Below are positions 5,195 through 6,329 of a stretch of 6,329 bases of DNA, one piece after another. Both the position numbers and the translations under genes were made by a program. The stretch covers positions 1 through 6,329 of the forward strand of contig JAATEZ010000320.1 in the NCBI GenBank assembly GCA_015655485.1, given 5' to 3'. Numbering within the stretch: position 1 is the stretch's first letter; the number at the start of each line of letters is the position of its first letter. This stretch comes from Lactobacillales bacterium (GTDB taxonomy: Bacteria > Bacillota > Bacilli > Lactobacillales > Vagococcaceae). The notes below the pieces were generated by a model. The model saw only the letters and a list, made by a program, of their open reading frames with translations. It had not been told where the DNA came from and searched no databases.

Positions 5195-6329
5195 ATGGAA
5201 AAATATCGTGGTTTGAGCCAGAAGCAAGTCACACAGCTGAAGAAGAATGGAAAACAAAATATTCAACCCGACTCTCATTCAAAAAGTATTGGGAAAATCA
5301 TATTTCAACATATTTTTACTTTATTTAATGCCTATAATGTGGTCATTGCGTTGGCTTTGTTAGCAGTCAAATCTTATTCCAGTCTTTTTTTTATGCTCGT
5401 GGTTCTTATGAATGCTTGTATATCGATTTTTCAGGAGCTGCGTTCTAAAAAAATGGTAGATCATCTCGCTATTATTATTTCCCCTAAAACCCTGGTCATT
5501 CGCGAAGGAGAAAAAAAATATATAAATAATGAGGATATCGTTCTGGGGGATATACTTTACTATGAAACCGGCAATCAGATCAGTACCGATGCTATAGTGT
5601 TGGAAGGAACAGTAGAAGCCGATGAATCATTGCTGACAGGAGAATCCATCGCAGTGGGGAAAAAGAGCGGCGATAAACTTTTATCGGGCAGTTATCTCGT
5701 CAGCGGCGGTTGTTATGCAGAAGTTGAACATGTCGGATTAGACAACTACGCCACAAAATTGACCCACGAAGCGAAACAAAGAAAAGCCGCTGCTTCAGAC
5801 TTGATCATCTTTTTCAACAAAGTCACAAAGATTCTCAGTTTTTTTACCCTTCCGATTGGGGCACTCCTTATTTGGCAGGGTTTAGTTTGGCGGGGTCAGC
5901 CGCTTGATATGACAGTGATCAGCACTGCTACAGTTTTGCTGGGAATGCTGCCTAAAGGACTCGTTTTGCTCACCACACTTTCTTTAGTGACCAGTGTTTA
6001 CAAATTAGGCGCAAAGAAAACATTGGTTCAAGACCTTTATAGTATTGAAACTCTTTCAAAAATAGATACACTTTGTCTTGATAAAACCGGGACTCTGACT
6101 GACGGAAAAATGTCAGTCGCGCATATTTATCCGACACAAAAATTTTTGAAGGCTCCCTTAGAGGATTGGCTCGCCGCCTTCATCGCCTATTCTAAAGACA
6201 ATAACGCGACCTTTTTAGCTTTAAAAAAACGCTTTGGCCGTAAGGAGGAAGTTCCTTTTAAATTTGTTCAACAAGTTGACTTTTCTTCCGAACGAAAATG
6301 GAGTGCGGTCACACTGGAAAATGTCGGCT
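5195..6329 (+). CDS. CtpE-like cation-transporting P-type ATPase, 3'-truncated by window end
   Basis: The frame is open to the right edge and gives the first 378 residues. The start ATG at 5195 has GAGGTG (5184-5189) 5 nt upstream. The N-terminus GLSQKQVTQLKKNGKQN is the cation-ATPase N-terminal segment, followed by membrane helices at about 40-58 and 61-80. The actuator domain has LLTGES (TGES 148-151) and SGSYLVSGG (164-172). Helices 3 and 4 lie near 210-230 and 238-265, then VQDLYSIETL leads to DKTGTLT with phosphorylated Asp296. SSERKWSAV (364-372) begins the nucleotide-binding pocket. The overall pattern matches the HAD-IC group around mycobacterial CtpE, implicated in calcium transport; I infer the group, not the ion. 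The helix-4 motif is PKGL (253-256) where PEGL is usual in Ca2+ pumps. No CPC or CPH metal motif is present, so this is not a copper pump. It is divergent from copB but lacks a cop box. Confidence 0.88.
   Translation, partial: MEKYRGLSQKQVTQLKKNGKQNIQPDSHSKSIGKIIFQHIFTLFNAYNVVIALALLAVKSYSSLFFMLVVLMNACISIFQELRSKKMVDHLAIIISPKTLVIREGEKKYINNEDIVLGDILYYETGNQISTDAIVLEGTVEADESLLTGESIAVGKKSGDKLLSGSYLVSGGCYAEVEHVGLDNYATKLTHEAKQRKAAASDLIIFFNKVTKILSFFTLPIGALLIWQGLVWRGQPLDMTVISTATVLLGMLPKGLVLLTTLSLVTSVYKLGAKKTLVQDLYSIETLSKIDTLCLDKTGTLTDGKMSVAHIYPTQKFLKAPLEDWLAAFIAYSKDNNATFLALKKRFGRKEEVPFKFVQQVDFSSERKWSAVTLENVG

Overview
The window is AT-rich DNA with strong GGAGG-type ribosome binding sites, typical of a low-GC Gram-positive bacterium. 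The protein families point to Lactobacillales and most likely an Enterococcus-like organism: a CopB-type copper ATPase with a Met/His-rich N-terminus, a CopY-type operator, a remnant of a DUF915 alpha/beta hydrolase, and a CtpE-like P-type ATPase. The genus is an inference from family resemblance; no rRNA or housekeeping marker is present to confirm it.

Layout from left to right. (1) Positions 1-835, minus strand: a complete FtsE-type ABC ATPase with a TTG start, followed 18 bp later by the start of a short membrane protein that runs off the left edge and looks like the N-terminus of an FtsX-like permease. Together they resemble a diverged FtsEX pair. (2) Positions 836-1894: a zone of gene decay. 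It holds a plus-strand remnant of a DUF915 alpha/beta hydrolase (stop codon, frame change and internal deletion) and a minus-strand MazG-like nucleotide pyrophosphohydrolase broken by one frameshift. (3) Positions 1974-2540, plus strand: an intact LOG-family (TIGR00730) nucleoside monophosphate phosphoribohydrolase, divergent from the MazG-like gene across a short spacer containing a 17-bp palindrome. (4) Positions 2541-2625: a convergent spacer with strong inverted repeats, probably a terminator. (5) Positions 2626-4761, minus strand: a complete CopB-type (P1B-3) copper/silver export ATPase. Its near-consensus promoter (TTGACA, 17 bp, TATATT) has a perfect CopY operator (TACATTTGTA) at the expected transcription start. 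(6) Positions 4845-5183: an intergenic stretch with no gene that I can support. (7) Positions 5195 to the right edge, plus strand: the first 378 residues of a second P-type ATPase of the CtpE-like group, with Lys in place of the conserved TM4 glutamate (PKGL rather than PEGL).

How the genes relate. CopB appears to be a single-gene copper-resistance unit under a CopY repressor encoded elsewhere; copA, copY and copZ are not in the window. The neighbouring CtpE-like ATPase has no cop box and is probably controlled separately. The MazG-like and LOG genes both act on nucleotides and are divergent neighbours, but the MazG-like partner appears inactivated. I found no tRNA, rRNA, CRISPR array, insertion sequence or replication origin.
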